In this document: one piece after another, positions 61,233 to 64,000 of the stretch
Layout: each line of letters begins with the position of its first letter
Position numbering within the stretch: the stretch's first letter is position 1
Origin: Ephydatia muelleri
Taxonomy: Eukaryota; Porifera; Demospongiae; Spongillida; Spongillidae
DNA length: 64,000 nt
Direction of reading: 5' to 3'
Assembly (NCBI GenBank): GCA_013339895.1
Contig: JABACO010000015.1
Coordinates: 4,335,533 to 4,399,532 of the forward strand
The notes under the pieces: model-generated
Seen by the model: the letters and a program-made list of their open reading frames with translations, nothing else
Databases searched by the model: none
Told to the model about the DNA's origin: nothing
Translations under genes and position numbers: made by a program

Positions 61233-63806
61233 GTAGCCATACTTTTTCTTCGCGATGGTATACGCGTGTGAAGTATACTGTGGTTTGAGCCGCCGTGTTC
61301 GCTAGTACTATACGTATTACTGATATCACGATAGCACGAAAAGGGGTAAAATGCTTATGCTGACTACCTACGATTTTGCTCGTTTGTTTGGCGGTGGAAT
61401 AGATTCCACAATCCTGGGTGAAATGGATAGGCTGTGCTCTTTAACAATAGAGAGGAGCCTGTCTACCTTGTTGTGGATACATTGATAAGTTCTCTGAAGG
61501 GTGTTAAATCAAGCATGGATAGACTCTGCCCCCTGTTCGCCTAGTAGACCAAAGCCTGTACCCGTCCGTCTTGCCCAAGGGACAGTGTGATCTTCTAATA
61601 GGTGCATTTTTAAAGATATGGATGAACTTGGGAATGATGCCCTGAAGCTCTCCATGAATTCTGATATTGCATGTTCTGTGGGTGAGATGGGGATAATTAT
61701 TGTTCTGGTACTTGGAAGGTGCATTTTACCTAACTCTGTGACTTTTAACTCATCAATGAACAGCTGGTCGTAGATACTGGGGCTCCTCCCAAGGAGGGAG
61801 AATACAGTTGTGAACTTCTCAGCTGTTGCCGATACTGTGTCAACAAGAGTTGGGCACTTCTCATGTGCCACTTGTATCATGGAAGAGCACATGATGGAGA
61901 TGTTTGATGGCTAGTGGTGATGGGAAAGGTAAACTGTGTGGGGAATTTCATATAGTATTGTGAGTACCTTAAGGACCTTGTGTATATGAACCACAAACAA
62001 ACACTCCACCGAAGTACTGCTGTCGTTTCACTTTGAAAGACTGTAATGCTGTATCTAGCCCAAACAAAGAACAAAGGGTCCTTCATGCTTGTTAAAACCC
62101 TTCTCAACTGCATTACTTTGGCGGGCTATCTCTTTCTCCTAAAATTAATGTGTGCAAAGTCATTTTTCATCTTATTGATTTCTGTCTTACCATTTGTTGC
62201 ACAGATTGCTTCTTCTCGTTCACCTGTTTGATGAAGTTATTCGTGATGGAGTCATCCTTCCCCAAACAAACAGCAACATAGGTCATTACTTCCTCCAAAT
62301 CTGCAAGTTCAGCTTTGCATTCTGCATACTTGGCCTTCAGCATCTGCAGCTTGTGCAGCTCCACACAGTAAGCCGAAAAGCTTAATGTGCTATTGGTTGG
62401 CTGGTTTATGAAGGCCAATTGCATGTCATAGCTGTGACACAGAGACGTAGGAAGGACTTATAAGGTGTAGCGGCCTTAGGTTATGTAATAGAAAAGGGAG
62501 GGGCACAGAGGGGGTGGGTGTGGGAGGGGGCTATGCCCCCTCCTGCCCAGCAAGGGCAGTCCACGGCATTCCTATGCCTGCTTTGAGAGCTAAGGCTTGT
62601 GTTGCTCCAATATGGCTTATTATTCCGGCTTGCTTCAGTAGCAGCTCCCTCTCAGCACTATCAAGGTAGTCTAACACATTTCTTAGAAGCACAGATGTCT
62701 CCCCCTTAGCCATAATCTGCCGAACATTACTCATTTCAGTGCACCTTCTTTTCAATGTTTTCCTAGAGGCAGATTCTGAAGATTTGTGTCGCCTTGTTAT
62801 TTGCACGAATGTCTTGGGCTAATGGGTAGATTTTTTTGGTGTATTATACATAACTCAGTACTGTTTTGCTTACCAAACCATCTGTAGGGATGGAGATGGT
62901 CTTGTCAGGACTTGTGGCAGCAAGCTTGCTTAGTACTTGCCATCTTCACTTCGTCCTTGGTAGGTTTTGCATCACAATCATGGATGTTGTAATCACCAAT
63001 ACGTATGTTCTTCTTGCAGGAAGAACACTCAATGTGTATGTCCTGCAGCCATGATGATTGGCGGTGCTGGTTTCAGTGCTGATGGCAATAAAGGTGCATC
63101 CACGAAGCAGCAAGGACATTTCACATTGCTACAACTGAAGACTTCAAACCACCTGACCATACATGTGGTGCACACCAGTGCCCTACATGGTAGCTCCAAT
63201 GGCTGGCACAGGAGCTCCAGTCAGCTGATCCAGTATTAGCTGAATTGTTCAAGGTGCTAAGTGGCATATCAGGTGGGTGGTGTGGTGGTGCAATTCCTTT
63301 GATGAAATATCAATATCAGCTGTTGTTGGACGACCTATCCAATGTGGTGGTGTTGGCTTAGTACCTCTTTTGGGATAACATACCTATGCATTAAGAAAAC
63401 ATGCATGTAGTACAGACCCACAATTATGTTGATATTGATACTATGCATCTGTCTGCAGCATGAACCTCCCACTCAGTGATTGCTGTTGAGCTGTAGCAAG
63501 TCATTGGTCTGTCCATGATCTGCTTACATGAGTAGCATAACAACACAGGGTGAATATCAGGGAGGTCATTGTTAATATCAATGCTAAAGGCTCTAAAGAG
63601 ACATTCTTTGAACTCTGAACATTGATAGAATGCCCTCCTTTTCTTCCCTTTAGCCACCAAAAGGCTTCCACAGACTCTGCAACGTTTCTGGAGCTGGTCT
63701 CTGTGGAGTTCCATCTAGGGCTATGTGACCGAACAAAGCAACTACAGCCGCATTATTCATAGCAAAGCAAAACCGCTTATTTGTGTGTTTAAAAAAGTAT
63801 GGCTGC
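61233..63806 (-). mobile_element. RAG1-N-like DNA element, copy B (N-RAG-TP type)
   Basis: Inverted ends GTAGCCATACTTTTT (61233) and complement of AAAAAAGTATGGCTGC (63791-63806), one mismatch. On the minus strand, in order: 63714-63424 begins MELHRDQLQKRCRVCGSLLV and continues FYQCSEFKECLFRAFSIDIN, then IHPVLLCYSCKQIMDRP, the spacing of the RAG1 N-terminal zinc-binding domain (CRICG, IF-IDV--D---IHPT-FC--C). Next are Cys-rich pieces (KCPCCFVDAP at about 63120; HIECSSCKKNIRIGDYNIHD at about 63020). At 62806-62531 is TQALALKAGIGMPWTAL, then a coiled coil (62424-62167). At 61892-61509 is ISLKMHLLEDHTVPWARRTG and LLGEQGAESIHA. The frame is split into several blocks by introns or decay. No RAG1 core (DDE) is present. 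Confidence 0.7.
63424..63714 (-). CDS. RAG1 N-terminal-like zinc-binding domain (part of copy B)
   Basis: 96 codons with an ATG at 63714. Cysteines occur as CRVCG, a single Cys in FYQC and another in KECLF, then LLCYSCK, with the His of DIHPV between, followed by W--H---RC. The order and spacing resemble the RAG1 N-terminal region, which in vertebrates helps recombination and binds ubiquitylation partners through the adjacent RING. A host-domesticated role cannot be judged from sequence alone. Confidence 0.6.
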   Translation of the reverse strand: MELHRDQLQKRCRVCGSLLVAKGKKRRAFYQCSEFKECLFRAFSIDINNDLPDIHPVLLCYSCKQIMDRPMTCYSSTAITEWEVHAADRCIVSIST

Positions 63807-64000
63807 ATCTGAATGGTGCTTCTGTATAACTCAATGTGTGTAGTTCACGGTGCGGCATACTGACCTTCTTGAAAATTTGTCTGTGCTTGGTGTTTTCAAC
63901 CAAGTTACCCCTCTCCCTTACGATATCCGTATAAAAATTGGCTGCGCGTTATTCAGAATTTCGAAACTACGAATGCGCATATGGTATTGTCTCTACTACG

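Overview
The window is nuclear DNA from an animal, most probably a demosponge. The evidence is densely packed genes with many introns of only 50-80 bp, start codons of divergent genes 50-120 bp apart, animal-only or cilium-linked genes (PHF12, UNC119, DNAAF4, CINP, BLOC1S1), a CARD-ankyrin protein of the kind expanded in early-branching animals, and very abundant TG/CA microsatellites and minisatellites. The species is inferred from gene content and compactness, not proven. No rRNA, tRNA or CRISPR was recognised, and no LTR or virus-derived element was found.

Layout. (1) 325-7350 (+): a 19-exon membrane reductase-like gene with two DOMON domains and a cytochrome b561 core. (2) 9621-14355 (+): a poorly known acidic protein gene, possibly HCFC1R1-like, whose introns carry a fold-back MITE and a TTAA-flanked DNA transposon. 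(3) 16087-16626 (+) CINP, convergent with (4) a CARD / unnamed module / ankyrin gene on the minus strand (16716-21565). (5) A fresh, 5'-truncated LINE at 21627-22643 sits exactly at the stop codon of (6) a putatively mitochondrial Sel1-repeat gene (22652-25339, minus). (7) DNAAF4 (25389-26555, +), BLOC1S1 (26763-27179, minus) and PRPF19 (27281-30748, +) form a tight housekeeping cluster. (8) UNC119 (minus), a 52-residue two-exon gene (+) and PHF12 (+, 35212-48512, introns full of minisatellites) follow. (9) 48735-50870 (+): an intronless protein with a proline-rich head and five filamin repeats. (10) 51715-63806 is a tandem segmental duplication. Each unit holds an UNC93A-like transporter gene (minus) and a DNA element with terminal inverted repeats; the element encodes a protein with a RAG1 N-terminal-like zinc-binding domain (N-RAG-TP type).

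The genes do not form one pathway. DNAAF4, UNC119 and perhaps BLOC1S1 concern cilia, lipidated-protein traffic and organelles. PRPF19, PHF12 and CINP are nuclear (splicing, chromatin, genome maintenance). The CARD-ankyrin, UNC93A-like and Sel1 proteins may concern signalling or stress.

The strongest leads are the paired RAG1-N-like elements, the mosaic (gene-conversion-like) UNC93A pair, exon-block duplication in two unrelated genes (DOMON exons of matched length; three ankyrin exons of exactly 300 bp), the CH-less proline-rich filamin protein, and a LINE that separates two genes that were only about 58 bp apart.
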